From: Streptomyces sp. NBC_01478
GTDB taxonomy: Bacteria > Actinomycetota > Actinomycetes > Streptomycetales > Streptomycetaceae
Length of the DNA stretch: 64,000 nucleotides
Direction of reading: 5' to 3'
Assembly: GCF_036227225.1 (NCBI RefSeq)
Contig: NZ_CP109444.1
Coordinates: 9,157,501 to 9,221,500, forward strand
The notes below the pieces were generated by a model. It was not told where the DNA came from, did not search any database, and was given only the letters and a program-made list of their open reading frames with translations. Shown here piece after piece: positions 49,917 through 57,327 of the stretch. Every line of letters begins with the position of its first letter. The stretch's first letter is position 1. Made by a program: the position numbers and the translations under genes.

Positions 49917-50609
49917 TCAGTCTTCGACGCCGCCGCTCTCGCACACCCGCTGAGCGATCGCCCGGAGCTTGACGTTGCGCTTCTGGGAAAGATCGCGAAG
50001 TACCGCGAACGCCCCGTCCTCGTCGAGGTGATACCGCTCCATGACGATGCCCATGGCTTCCCCGATGACATGGCGGGTGGTGAGCGCGCTGTGCATCTGC
50101 GCGTACGTGCGCGCACCGGACAGCGCGACAGCGGCGTGCGAGGCCAGCAGTACCCCGGCGGTCTCGCTCACCTCGGTGAAGGCTCCGGGCCGGCGCGCGT
50201 ACATGTTCAGCGCGCCGAACTCCTCGTCGTCGGCGAACAACAGGAAGGTCATCATGCTGCCGACCCCCAACTCGCCCGCCGCGGGCGCGTAGCGCGGCCA
50301 CCGCCGCTGATGCTCGGTCAGGTCCGCGATCCGGAACACATGCGCACCGCCCTTGGCGCGGGTGATGTCGAAGCAGGGGCCCTCGCCGAGATGTTCCTGA
50401 AGACGGTCGGACTCCGCCGCGAGCCCGTCGGTCGAGGCCAGCGTCCGCATCGTGTCGTTGTCCCGGATCACGATGCCCGCCGAGTCGCAGCCCTCGACGA
50501 TCTCCACGCTCGACGACACGATCCGCCGCAGTGCCGCGTCGCTCGACTCCTGCCCCAGCAGGTCGACGGCCATCGACGCCATCCGTTGCGCAAAGTCCTG
50601 CCAGTCCAT
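49917..50609 (-). CDS. GAF and ANTAR domain protein
   Basis: 230 residues. A GAF sensor domain (about 10-165: DSAGIVIRDNDTMRTLASTD, LGEGPCFDITRAKGGAHVF, GSMMTFLLFADDEEFGALNM) is followed by an ANTAR RNA-binding domain (LTTRHVIGEAMGIVMERYHL, AFAVLRDLSQKRNVKLRAIA). ANTAR proteins bind paired RNA hairpins and prevent termination. GAF-ANTAR proteins are frequent in Streptomyces near stress regulators; the ligand and RNA targets are unknown. ATG start 50607-50609. It belongs to the stress-signalling island. Confidence 0.9.
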   Translation of the reverse strand: MDWQDFAQRMASMAVDLLGQESSDAALRRIVSSSVEIVEGCDSAGIVIRDNDTMRTLASTDGLAAESDRLQEHLGEGPCFDITRAKGGAHVFRIADLTEHQRRWPRYAPAAGELGVGSMMTFLLFADDEEFGALNMYARRPGAFTEVSETAGVLLASHAAVALSGARTYAQMHSALTTRHVIGEAMGIVMERYHLDEDGAFAVLRDLSQKRNVKLRAIAQRVCESGGVED

Positions 50610-50773
50610 GGCCAGATGCTCTCCAGTCGAGGGCGCCGCCGGGGAGGCCTCGGTGTGCTTCCCGGCAGTTGCCTCACCCCGCGCAAATTACACCGGCCCG
50701 GGAGACACCGGCGAACAGACGGGCAGGGGCCCTGAACGGCAGTGCCCCGATATGCCGTCGTTCCAGTGCCGCG

Positions 50774-50810
50774 CCGTCGTGGCCGGGCGCGCAGTTCCCC
50801 GCGTCCCTTT
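50774..50810. repeat. Dispersed Streptomyces GC-hairpin repeat
   Basis: The segment around GCGCAGTTCCCCGCG is a close variant of a sequence I recall between genes in very many Streptomyces genomes (in reverse, GGGGCGCGGGGAACTGCGCG then CCAGCCACGACG). It lies 54 bases beyond the stop of the small membrane protein and may work as a terminator. Confidence 0.6.
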
Positions 50811-50864
50811 GGGGGCTGCCGCATCCGCCGACCACCAAGCCCGGCGCGGTGACGGCCCCGCCGT

Positions 50865-51047
50865 TCACCACCCGCTCACCGCTCGCCGCGTACCCCACGA
50901 GGCGAACGCGCCGACCAGCGCGGCCGACGCGCTCACGACGAGTTCCAGGGTGTTCACCGCCCTGATGAAGACCAGCCACGGCAGCGCGAGTACGGCCCAC
51001 CACGCCAGGACCTCGCCCACGCCGAGGAGCGTCGCACGCCGCTTCAC
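50865..51047 (-). CDS. Small two-helix membrane protein
   Basis: 60 residues from a GTG (51045-51047) with GGAGG eight bases upstream; a longer in-frame start at ATG 51080 has no binding site. Two hydrophobic helices: VGEVLAWWAVLALPWLVFI (about 9-27) and LVVSASAALVGAFASW (about 35-50), with a basic end. It stands just downstream of the second sigma factor gene. A weak SigB-like promoter (GTTT, 15 bases, GGGCAC at 51129-51153) precedes it. Similar short proteins are common in Streptomyces and unstudied. Confidence 0.6.
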   Translation of the reverse strand: MKRRATLLGVGEVLAWWAVLALPWLVFIRAVNTLELVVSASAALVGAFASWGTRRAVSGW

Positions 51048-51187
51048 AGGGCACCTCCACCGACGAGACCAACTCGCCATGTTTTGTTGGGTGTTTCCGC
51101 TACGTCGTCCAGCGACCTGGGAATCGAAGTGCCCGCAGAAGCCGAGCGGAAACCGGTCGTGAGGAGGCGGGGCGGAGGATGCCCCGC

Positions 51188-51982
51188 TCAGGCCACGTCC
51201 TGCATCACCTGATCCCGCAGGCGCTCGCAGCAGAGGCTGATCAGACGGGAGACGTGCATCTGCGAGATACCGAGCTGCTCGGCGATCGCCGCCTGCGTCA
51301 TGCCGCCGAAGAACCGCTGGTAGAGGATGACCTGGTCCCGCTCCGGCAACGCCTGGAGGCCGGGTTTGACCGCCTCGCGGTCGACGACGGTGTCGAGGGC
51401 CGGGTCGGGCGACCCGAGGGTGTCGCTGAGGGAGTAGCCGTCCTCGCCGCCGGGCAGTTCCGCGTCCAGCGAGAGGGCGGTGAAGCTCTCCAGGGCCTCC
51501 AGCCCGACCAGGACGTCCCCTTCGCCGAGGCCGGCCTGCTTGGCGATCTCGGCGACGGTGGGCCGACGCCCCGGGACGGTCTGGGACAGATCCCGCGCGG
51601 CGCGCCGCACCTGGTTGCGCAACTCCTGCACCCGGCGCGGCACATGGACGGTCCACATGTAGTCCCGGAAGTGCCGTTTGATCTCACCGGTGATGGTCGG
51701 CACGGCATAGCTCTCGAACGCGTTGCCGCGCTCGGGGTCGTACCGGTCGACGGCCTTGACCAGGCCGAGGGCAGCGACCTGACGCAGATCCTCGGAGTTC
51801 TCGCCCCGGTTGCGGAACCGCCCGGCGAGCCGGTCGGCCATCGGCAGCCACGCGACCACGATCCGCTCGCGCACGGCGTCGTGCTGCGGGCCGGGGGCGA
51901 GCTGGGCGAGGGTGCGGAAGGACTCCGCCGTATCGGGGGCGTCGTCGTGCGGATGCTGCTTCGTGCTCGTACGAGTGGGCAT
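51188..51982 (-). CDS. SigB-type RNA polymerase sigma factor (second copy)
   Basis: 264 residues. Region 2 (LAGRFRNRGENSEDLRQVAA, AVDRYDPERGNAFESYAVPT, ITGEIKRHFRDYMW), region 3 (VHVPRRVQELRNQVRRAARD) and region 4 (LPERDQVILYQRFFGGMTQ, IAEQLGISQMHVSRLISLCC). It shares the same architecture as the sigma factor at 48526-49401 and diverges outside the conserved regions, so the pair is an old duplication. A consensus SigB-type promoter 138 bases upstream suggests control by itself or by its relative. No anti-sigma gene is adjacent. Confidence 0.92.
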   Translation of the reverse strand: MPTRTSTKQHPHDDAPDTAESFRTLAQLAPGPQHDAVRERIVVAWLPMADRLAGRFRNRGENSEDLRQVAALGLVKAVDRYDPERGNAFESYAVPTITGEIKRHFRDYMWTVHVPRRVQELRNQVRRAARDLSQTVPGRRPTVAEIAKQAGLGEGDVLVGLEALESFTALSLDAELPGGEDGYSLSDTLGSPDPALDTVVDREAVKPGLQALPERDQVILYQRFFGGMTQAAIAEQLGISQMHVSRLISLCCERLRDQVMQDVA

Positions 51983-52365
51983 GGTGTCTCACGGCTTCCC
52001 CTGCTCTGGGGGCGGACGATCACCGTGGGCAGCGCACTCGCCATACGGACAGGCACACCCGGTGCGACGGTGCGTCGCTCCCACGGGCGTGCCTGCTTGT
52101 CCGAAGCACTGTTCGGCGCATACCCCCGACCCGCCCAGACAAACACCCCACCAGACCTACGGCGGGCCGACGCCCCGACGACCGTAGAAGTGTCTGCTGT
52201 GCCGTGTGAGGTCCGGGGCGCGGGCTGCGAGGTGTACGAGTGCTCGGCACGACAGCGCGAAACGACAGCGAGGCCGGCCCGGTGCCGGCGCCCTGGCCGC
52301 CGCCCGCCGGTTCGACCTCGGCGTGAGCAATCCGCAGATCGGCAAGGCTCGCTGTTTCGCCCTGA
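51983..52365. other. Intergenic region upstream of the second sigma gene
   Basis: About 380 bases. The SigB-type promoter is at 52120-52144. A plus-strand stretch near 52280-52350 (reading AAARRFDLGVSNPQIGKARC) looks more gene-like than its surroundings and may be a remnant, but I cannot name it. The 3' end of the amidohydrolase gene borders the region. Confidence 0.35.
52120..52144 (-). promoter_or_regulatory. SigB-type promoter (GTTT-N15-GGGTAT)
   Basis: On the minus strand GTTT (52141-52144), 15 bases, GGGTAT (52120-52125) match the Streptomyces SigB/SigH-type promoter consensus at every defined base and at the optimal spacing. The start of transcription would be near 52110, giving a leader of roughly 130 bases before the sigma factor ATG at 51982. 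Confidence 0.75.
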
Positions 52366-53340
52366 TCAGAGTTCGAGGCCGAAGAGCGCCGCCGCGTTGG
52401 CGGAGGAGAACTTCTGTCGGTCCTCGTCGGAGGTGAAGTGTCCGAGGAAGGAGTTGATCTCGTCCTGGGTCGGGTGCTGGAACGGGTAGTCGGTGGAGAA
52501 GATCAGTCGGTCGACGGTGGTGACGGACAGGGCGTGGTGGAGCAGCGCGGGGTTGAGCATGCCGGAGGCGGTGATGTGGAAGTTCGTCCGGATGCAGTCC
52601 GAGACGGGCCGTTGCAGGCCGGCGAGGCGGGAGAGGCTGTCGGCCCGGTCGAGCCAGAACAGCAGCATCTCGCCCCAGTGGCCGAGCACTATCTGCAGGG
52701 CGGGGTGGCGGTCGAAGGTGCCGCGCAGGATGAGTCGGAGTGCCGCGGTCGCGGTGTCGAGGTGCCAGCCCCATCCGAAGGTGGCCAGGCCGAGATCGGT
52801 CAGCTCGCCGAGGCCTCGGTAGGAGGCGTCGCGCACCGCGTCCGAGGGGATCTGCGGGTGGATGAAGACCGGCTGGCCGAGTTCCGCCGCGGCGGCGAAG
52901 AACTCGTCGTAGGCCGGGTCGTCGAGGAAGCGGTCGCCGGAGCGGCCGTAGACCATCGTGCCGACGTGGCCCAGGCCCTTCGCGCGTACGAGCTCGTCGA
53001 CGACGTGCTCGGGGGAGGACATGGGCAGGGTCGAAAGCGCCCGGAACCGCGTCGGGTTCTTGTCGACGGCCGCGATGGCCGTGTCGTTCGCGGCGCGGCT
53101 CAGGTGCCGGGCCTGCTCGGGGGAGAGCGGCTGGGTTCCGGGCGGGGTCAGGGCGAGGACCGAGATGTCGATGCCCTGGGCGTCCATCGCGGCGATCCGC
53201 TCCTCGCCCAGGTCCTCCAGGCGGTGCCGGTGGTCGCCCATCTCGTTGAAGGCGAGACTCTCGTCCGGCCGCGGCAGGGCTTTGAGAGCGGATGTGAGGC
53301 CCGGGGTCACCCAGTGTTCTTCGATGGCGATGAGGGTCAT
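52366..53340 (-). CDS. ACMSD-like amidohydrolase/decarboxylase
   Basis: 324 residues; ATG 53338-53340 (MTLIAIEEHWVTPGL). Amidohydrolase_2 fold of the family that includes 2-amino-3-carboxymuconate-semialdehyde and dihydroxybenzoate-type decarboxylases. Visible metal-site blocks: the N-terminal strand IAIEEH (an E-x-H in place of H-x-H, as in gamma-resorcylate-type enzymes), QPVFIHPQ, LQIVLGHWGE and the C-terminal FSTDYPF Asp. The substrate is probably an aromatic acid. A MarR regulator is divergent across 149 bases containing two identical-class operators, which fits induction by a phenolic compound. Confidence 0.85.
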   Translation of the reverse strand: MTLIAIEEHWVTPGLTSALKALPRPDESLAFNEMGDHRHRLEDLGEERIAAMDAQGIDISVLALTPPGTQPLSPEQARHLSRAANDTAIAAVDKNPTRFRALSTLPMSSPEHVVDELVRAKGLGHVGTMVYGRSGDRFLDDPAYDEFFAAAAELGQPVFIHPQIPSDAVRDASYRGLGELTDLGLATFGWGWHLDTATAALRLILRGTFDRHPALQIVLGHWGEMLLFWLDRADSLSRLAGLQRPVSDCIRTNFHITASGMLNPALLHHALSVTTVDRLIFSTDYPFQHPTQDEINSFLGHFTSDEDRQKFSSANAAALFGLEL

Positions 53341-53405
53341 GGTCTTCGTCCTTCGATCGGGCGGGCGGCACGTCCGGTGGCTTGGTGCTTCGTTCCACCG
53401 ATGCC

Positions 53406-53457
53406 TGTCATTTGACAGCAAAGCTAACGCCCGGACTAAAGTAGCTGTCAACTGACA
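53406..53457. promoter_or_regulatory. Twin MarR operators
   Basis: TGTCATTTGACA (53406-53417) and TGTCAACTGACA (53446-53457) are two perfect palindromes of the form TGTCA-N2-TGACA, 40 bases apart start to start, or nearly four helical turns. One sits beside each gene of the divergent amidohydrolase/MarR pair. Together they would allow one regulator to control both promoters. Confidence 0.85.
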
Positions 53458-53489
53458 GCAATCGAGGCCGACGACGGAGGTCCTGGCAC

Positions 53490-53936
53490 ATGGACGACGA
53501 GCAGGCTTCGCGGCTGTTCGAACTCGCCGACCGGATCCTGGCGGTGGGCCGCCACATCGGGGCGTCGAAGGAGGGCGAGGTCGAGTCGGGAACACCGCTG
53601 CAAGGAGCGGTGATGCGCTATGTCGACCGCCACCCGGGCACGACGGCCCGCGAGGCCGCCGAAGCCACCCAGATGATCTCGAGCAACTTCAGCCGGGCGG
53701 TACGGGGCCTGGAGCAGGCGGGCCTGGTACGGCGCGACACCGATCAGCACGATGCGCGGCGGGTGCGCCTGTATCCCACCGAGAAGGCGCAGGAGAACCT
53801 GCGACGACTGCGTGAGGTCTGGAGCAGCCTTCTCGAGGAGGCCGTGACCGATTCCGACGACATCGACGCCGTGATCTCGACCCTGCGCACCATCGAGACC
53901 CGGCTGGTCGCCCGAACCCGCCCCGGGGCCCGATGA
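53490..53936 (+). CDS. MarR-family transcriptional regulator
   Basis: 148 residues, ATG start with GGAGG farther upstream. Winged helix: TPLQGAVMRYVDRHPGTTAR, AAEATQMISSNFSRAVRGLE, GLVRRDTDQHDARRVRLYPT (the wing with the conserved Asp-x-Arg), then a C-terminal dimer helix. MarR proteins usually repress until a phenolic ligand binds. The twin palindromes in the divergent promoter region mark its likely targets: itself and the amidohydrolase. Confidence 0.9.
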   Translation: MDDEQASRLFELADRILAVGRHIGASKEGEVESGTPLQGAVMRYVDRHPGTTAREAAEATQMISSNFSRAVRGLEQAGLVRRDTDQHDARRVRLYPTEKAQENLRRLREVWSSLLEEAVTDSDDIDAVISTLRTIETRLVARTRPGAR

Positions 53937-54079
53937 ATCCGGCGATCGTGCCGCATCCGAGCTGCCGGGCTTTCCAGATCGGCAAGCGGCGGGCGGCAGG
54001 CGAAGCCGCGGCGGTCCAGGCCACCTGGCCTTCTGACGACCTCACCCGCGATTGATACGGGGTGCGGCCGGCGCGCGGG

Positions 54080-54234
54080 CCCGCCGCCTGCAGTCCTCGG
54101 CCCGCATCCGCGTCGAGCACGCCAACGCCGAACTCCGGCAGTGGGCCCCGATACGCCGGTGCACCGGGGCCCGCTGCCGGACCCGGCGAGCGATCAGCGG
54201 ACTGATCTCCGACCGGGCCGCGAGCGGCCCACCC
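54080..54234 (+). pseudogene. IS-type DDE transposase C-terminal remnant
   Basis: One frame reads RRLQSSARIRVEHANAELRQ and W followed by AISGLISDRAA, which matches the C-terminal end of IS5-like transposases (R-x-R-V-E-H-A helix with the last catalytic Glu, then the L-x-L-L-x-x-R-A region). The rest of the element, its terminal repeats and target duplication are not visible. It is a scar of an old insertion. Confidence 0.55.
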
Positions 54235-54254
54235 GCCGCGAGCACAGCACCGAA

Positions 54255-54518
54255 CCGATGGTGTGGAGTCGGCGCAGCGGCAGGCTGGCGAGGGTGAAGA
54301 CCGGGCTGGTCAGTGGATCGCCGTAAAGGAACGTGTCCATCTGGGAGTTGGTCACCAGCAGACGGTCTCCGCCAGCCGGTCTCCGCTCACGGCGACGCCG
54401 GTGGTGGTGTCGGCCCCGGGGTAGGTCCGGGCGGAGACGACGGCGGCCCGGGTGTCGTCGCCGGACAGCCGCACGGCGTCGACCTCGTTGTTCACGGAAC
54501 GGGCGAGCGCGGGCCGTT
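54255..54518 (-). pseudogene. C-terminal remnant of an NHL/SMP-30-like secreted protein, frameshifted
   Basis: Two minus-strand frames together read VNNEVDAVRLSGDDTRAAVV, ARTYPGADTTTGVAVSGDRL and then LVTNSQMDTFLYGDPLTSPV, ending TLASLPL. This resembles the last strands of Streptomyces propeller-like secreted proteins annotated SMP-30/gluconolactonase-like. The frame change falls on a 14-base near-duplication (54357-54370 and 54371-54384); taking out one copy restores the frame. Only the C-terminal third of a gene is left. The family assignment is tentative. Confidence 0.5.
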
Positions 54519-54524
54519 CTTTTT

Positions 54525-55319
54525 TCAGGCGCCGGCGCCACCGTCGACCGGGACGATCGCGCCGGTCACGTACGAGGCGCGGTCGCTGAGCAGCCACGCG
54601 GCCGCCTCGGCGACCTCGCGGGGTTCGGCCATCCGGCCGAGCGGTGTCCCGGCGGTACTGGCCTCGATGATGCCGGGAGTCGCGGCCTCCCACTCCTCCA
54701 TCATCTCCGTGGCCGTGCCGCCGGGAGTGATGCCGTTCACCCGGATGCCCTCCGGGGCCCAGGTCACCGCAGCGGTCTCGGTGAGGCTGTTGAGCGCGCG
54801 CTTCATGGCGCCGTACGCGGGCAGGGGCGGTACCGCGCGGCGGCTGCCGATGCTGGAGGTGTTGACGATCGCCCCGCCGCCGTTGTGCCGCATGAGTGCG
54901 GCCTCGGCGTTCATGGCGGTCCAGTGCGAGCGGAAGTTCACCGCGAACTGCCCGTCGATGTCCGCGTCGCTCGTGGTGTCGAGCGGGCCGGGCTGCTGCT
55001 GGACGATCGCGCCGTTGTTGAAAGCGCCGTCGAGTCGTCCGTGCAGTTCCTCGACGCGGTCGACGGCGGCGCGGATGCTCGCGGGGTCGGCGAGGTCCAG
55101 GGTGACGGCGTCGGCGACGCAGCCGTCGGCGCGGATCTCCTTCACGATGCGGTCCAGGGCGTCGGTGCTGCGGGCGGCGAGCACGACGGCCGCGCCCTCG
55201 GAGGCGAAGAGCCGGGCCGCGGCCGCCCCGATGCCCCGGCTGGCGCCGGTGATGAAGACGACCTTGCCGGTGAGCAGGCCGACGGGTGCGCTGCCGGTGG
55301 TGTTCGTGGTGTTCGTCAT
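54525..55319 (-). CDS. SDR-family oxidoreductase
   Basis: 264 residues; ATG 55317-55319. Classical short-chain dehydrogenase: NAD(P) loop TGASRGIGAAAARLFASEG (about 24-42) with Arg in AARS favouring NADPH, NNGA (here AFNNGAIV), catalytic Ser in NTSSIGS and Tyr-x3-Lys in PAYGAMKRALNS, and the C-terminal GGAGA end (VTGAIVPVDGG). The substrate is unknown. It is divergent from an XRE regulator across 85 bases containing a TACAG/CTGTA palindrome, and is probably its target. Confidence 0.9.
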   Translation of the reverse strand: MTNTTNTTGSAPVGLLTGKVVFITGASRGIGAAAARLFASEGAAVVLAARSTDALDRIVKEIRADGCVADAVTLDLADPASIRAAVDRVEELHGRLDGAFNNGAIVQQQPGPLDTTSDADIDGQFAVNFRSHWTAMNAEAALMRHNGGGAIVNTSSIGSRRAVPPLPAYGAMKRALNSLTETAAVTWAPEGIRVNGITPGGTATEMMEEWEAATPGIIEASTAGTPLGRMAEPREVAEAAAWLLSDRASYVTGAIVPVDGGAGA

Positions 55320-55350
55320 GGCAACAGCGTCCGGCCGCCTGCCGGCCGGA

Positions 55351-55367
55351 TACAGGCACAGGCTGTA
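55351..55367. promoter_or_regulatory. Palindromic operator TACAG-N7-CTGTA
   Basis: A perfect inverted repeat in the short gap between the divergent SDR and XRE/MmyB-type genes, 32 bases from the SDR start and 38 from the regulator start; the likely binding site of that regulator. Confidence 0.6.
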
Positions 55368-55404
55368 CCAGGATCCGCCGCCGCACCGCGCCCACACTGG
55401 GCGT

Positions 55405-56256
55405 ATGGACAAACAGGAACTCGGGGCGTTCCTCCGCAGCCGCCGCGAGCGGCTCCGCCCGCAGGACGTCGGCCTCTCCTCCGGCCCCCGACGCCGCACA
55501 CCAGGTCTGCGCCGCGAGGAAGTGGCGGTCCTCGCGCACATCTCCACCGAGTACTACATCCGCCTCGAGCAGGGCAGGGCGCCACGCCCCTCAAGCGACG
55601 TCCTGGCCGCGATCGCGGGAGCGCTGCGGCTCACCGACCCGGAGTCCGACCACCTCCACGTCCTCGCGGGCACCGCGCCGAACCGGACCGGACTGCACCG
55701 GCGTGACGTCCGCCCCAGCATCCTCGCCCTCCTCGAGCGGCTGCCGCGGACGGCCGGCTTCGTCATGTCCGCCGTGTGCGAGGTCCTCGCCTGGAACGAT
55801 CTCGCGGCCGCGCTCATGGAGGACTTCGCCCTGCTCGCCCCCGAGGACCGCAACCTCGCCCGCCGGGCCTTCCCTGGACCGCAGCCCGCCGATACGAATC
55901 TCTACGGGATCTCCGACGCCGCCGACTTCCGGCTGGGCGTCGTGACGCAGCTCTACACCACCCTCGCCCGCTACCCCACCGACCCCGCGGTGACCGGCCT
56001 CGTCGACGAACTCCGCGATGCCAGCCCCGACTTCGCCCGGCTCTGGGAACGACACGACGTGCAGGCCGCGCCGATGCTCACCAAGACCTTCCGCCACCCG
56101 GCCGTCGGCGAGGTCACCGTCGACTGCGACACGCTCACCCTGACCGACCGTGACCAGTACCTCGTGCTCTTCAGCGCGCCTCCGGGATCCCCCGACGCCG
56201 AAGCCCTCGCTCTGCTCAACGTCCTGGGAGCAGAGGCCAGTCACTACCCGCGGTAG
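55405..56256 (+). CDS. XRE regulator with MmyB-like ligand-binding domain
   Basis: 283 residues from ATG 55405 with no ribosome binding site, so perhaps leaderless. HTH at 5-70 ([60 protein letters not shown]). The C-terminal MmyB-like domain (about 105-283: [58 protein letters not shown]) often binds fatty-acid-like ligands. In actinobacteria such regulators are commonly divergent from a single SDR gene that they control, exactly as here. Confidence 0.9.
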   Translation: MDKQELGAFLRSRRERLRPQDVGLSSGPRRRTPGLRREEVAVLAHISTEYYIRLEQGRAPRPSSDVLAAIAGALRLTDPESDHLHVLAGTAPNRTGLHRRDVRPSILALLERLPRTAGFVMSAVCEVLAWNDLAAALMEDFALLAPEDRNLARRAFPGPQPADTNLYGISDAADFRLGVVTQLYTTLARYPTDPAVTGLVDELRDASPDFARLWERHDVQAAPMLTKTFRHPAVGEVTVDCDTLTLTDRDQYLVLFSAPPGSPDAEALALLNVLGAEASHYPR

Positions 56257-56370
56257 CGCTACGACCGGCCGCCGCCATCAGCAGGATCGCGAACGGATAC
56301 CCGAGCACCCGGTGCAACTCCGGCATCCGATCGAAGTTCATCCCGTGGATCGTCCCCACCAACGTCGGCT
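56257..56370 (-). pseudogene. CorA magnesium transporter C-terminal remnant
   Basis: A minus-strand frame reads [20 protein letters not shown] and then [12 protein letters not shown], which holds the GMN selectivity motif and the final helix of CorA Mg/Co channels. The N-terminal 250 or more residues are absent. Upstream it abuts the truncated small frame of the ars-type operon, so this is a deletion or insertion junction near 56370. Confidence 0.65.
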
Positions 56371-56469
56371 GTAGCGGGTGCCGAGCAGAAGCCGTAGGGC
56401 GCGCTCGGACGGCCCGCGGGCCACGTCGACGAGGTGGCGGACGTCGGCGAACCGGTCGGACGTGGTCAC
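56338..56469 (-). pseudogene. Truncated 5' part of a gene coupled to the ArsR-phosphatase
   Basis: A GTG at 56467-56469 overlaps the stop of the ArsR-phosphatase gene by four bases (GTGA). The frame reads [19 protein letters not shown] then [15 protein letters not shown], about 33 plausible residues before entering the CorA remnant in another frame. Tight coupling argues it was the next gene of the operon, cut off by recombination. The family is not recognised. Confidence 0.45.
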
Positions 56470-57245
56470 GGCCGAAGCTCCTGTGGCGTGAGGGTGAGCA
56501 GCGGCAGCAGATAGCGGATGCGGGTGTCGATCTCTGCTGCCGTGCGGACGAATGCGGGGCGGCCGACCGGGCCGGGGCCGACGGCCGCAGTCGGGTCGGG
56601 GATGCTCCAGTGGACCAGTCGTGACCGGTCGCCGAAGCCGGGGCGGACCTCGCGGACCTTGTCGCACAGGCTGATCACGTAGTCGAACCGGCGGCCGGGC
56701 AAGGTGTCCAGGTGTCGCGGGCGCTGCCCCGAGATGTCGATGCCGTGCTGCTCACGGAGGACCTGCACGGCGTCGGAATGGATGCGGGGTTTGGGGTGAC
56801 TGCCGGCGCTGGCCACCTCGACGTGACCATCGGTGCGGAGGCGCAGCAGTGCCTCGGCGATCGGGGAGCGGGCGCTGTTGCCGGTGCAGGTGAACAGGAC
56901 GGCGGGCCGCCTCTCCGGCCTCGGCGAGAGCGGCGGCGGGGCGGGGGCGAAACCCAGCGCCGGGTGCAGGGCGCCACCGGCGTGGGCAAGCGCGTGGGCG
57001 CATCGCTCCAGGTCCAGGTGGTAGTAGCTGTCGCGGGCGTCGAAGCTGCTGCGGTGGGCGGTGACCAGCCCGCCGCCGCGGAGCAGCCGCAGATGGTAGG
57101 AGACCAGGTTCTGTGGCTGGCCGACCCGCTCCACCAGTTCACGAACCCGGTAGTCACTCGCGGCCAGCTCGGCCAGCAGCTTCCACCGCAGCGGGTGGGC
57201 GGCCAGTTGCACGAACGCCGGGGCTGCGGGATCCGAGGGCCTCAT
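56466..57245 (-). CDS. ArsR-type HTH fused to low-molecular-weight phosphatase/arsenate reductase
   Basis: 259 residues; ATG 57243-57245. Residues 10-85 are an ArsR winged helix ([40 protein letters not shown]) with no obvious metal-binding Cys pair. Residues 115-245 are a LMW-PTPase/ArsC fold: P-loop [11 protein letters not shown] (C-x5-R, about 120-127), [17 protein letters not shown], and the acid loop WSIPDPTAA. Such fusions are annotated as arsenate reductase or tyrosine phosphatase. A perfect 13-base palindrome starts six bases upstream of the ATG and extends toward the divergent permease, so the HTH half probably represses both genes. Confidence 0.88.
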   Translation of the reverse strand: MRPSDPAAPAFVQLAAHPLRWKLLAELAASDYRVRELVERVGQPQNLVSYHLRLLRGGGLVTAHRSSFDARDSYYHLDLERCAHALAHAGGALHPALGFAPAPPPLSPRPERRPAVLFTCTGNSARSPIAEALLRLRTDGHVEVASAGSHPKPRIHSDAVQVLREQHGIDISGQRPRHLDTLPGRRFDYVISLCDKVREVRPGFGDRSRLVHWSIPDPTAAVGPGPVGRPAFVRTAAEIDTRIRYLLPLLTLTPQELRP

Positions 57246-57250
57246 GAAGC

Positions 57251-57282
57251 CAAATTACATCAAACTGAATTGATGTAATTTG
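57251..57282. promoter_or_regulatory. ArsR-type operator, 13-bp perfect inverted repeat
   Basis: CAAATTACATCAA (57251-57263) and its exact complement (57270-57282) flank ACTGAA. The core ATCAA-N6-TTGAT is the form bound by many ArsR regulators. It lies between the ArsR-phosphatase start and the APC permease start and is strikingly AT-rich for this genome. Confidence 0.88.
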
Positions 57283-57327
57283 CTGTCGAGAGTCCCGACG
57301 CCCGATGCCGGAAGACGGAGGCACGTC

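Noticed and set aside
53933..54055. Forty-codon frame overlapping the MarR stop by ATGA
   Set aside because: Translation (MNPAIVPHPSCRAFQIGKRR and on) shows no family features and lies in a scarred region; overlap alone is weak evidence.
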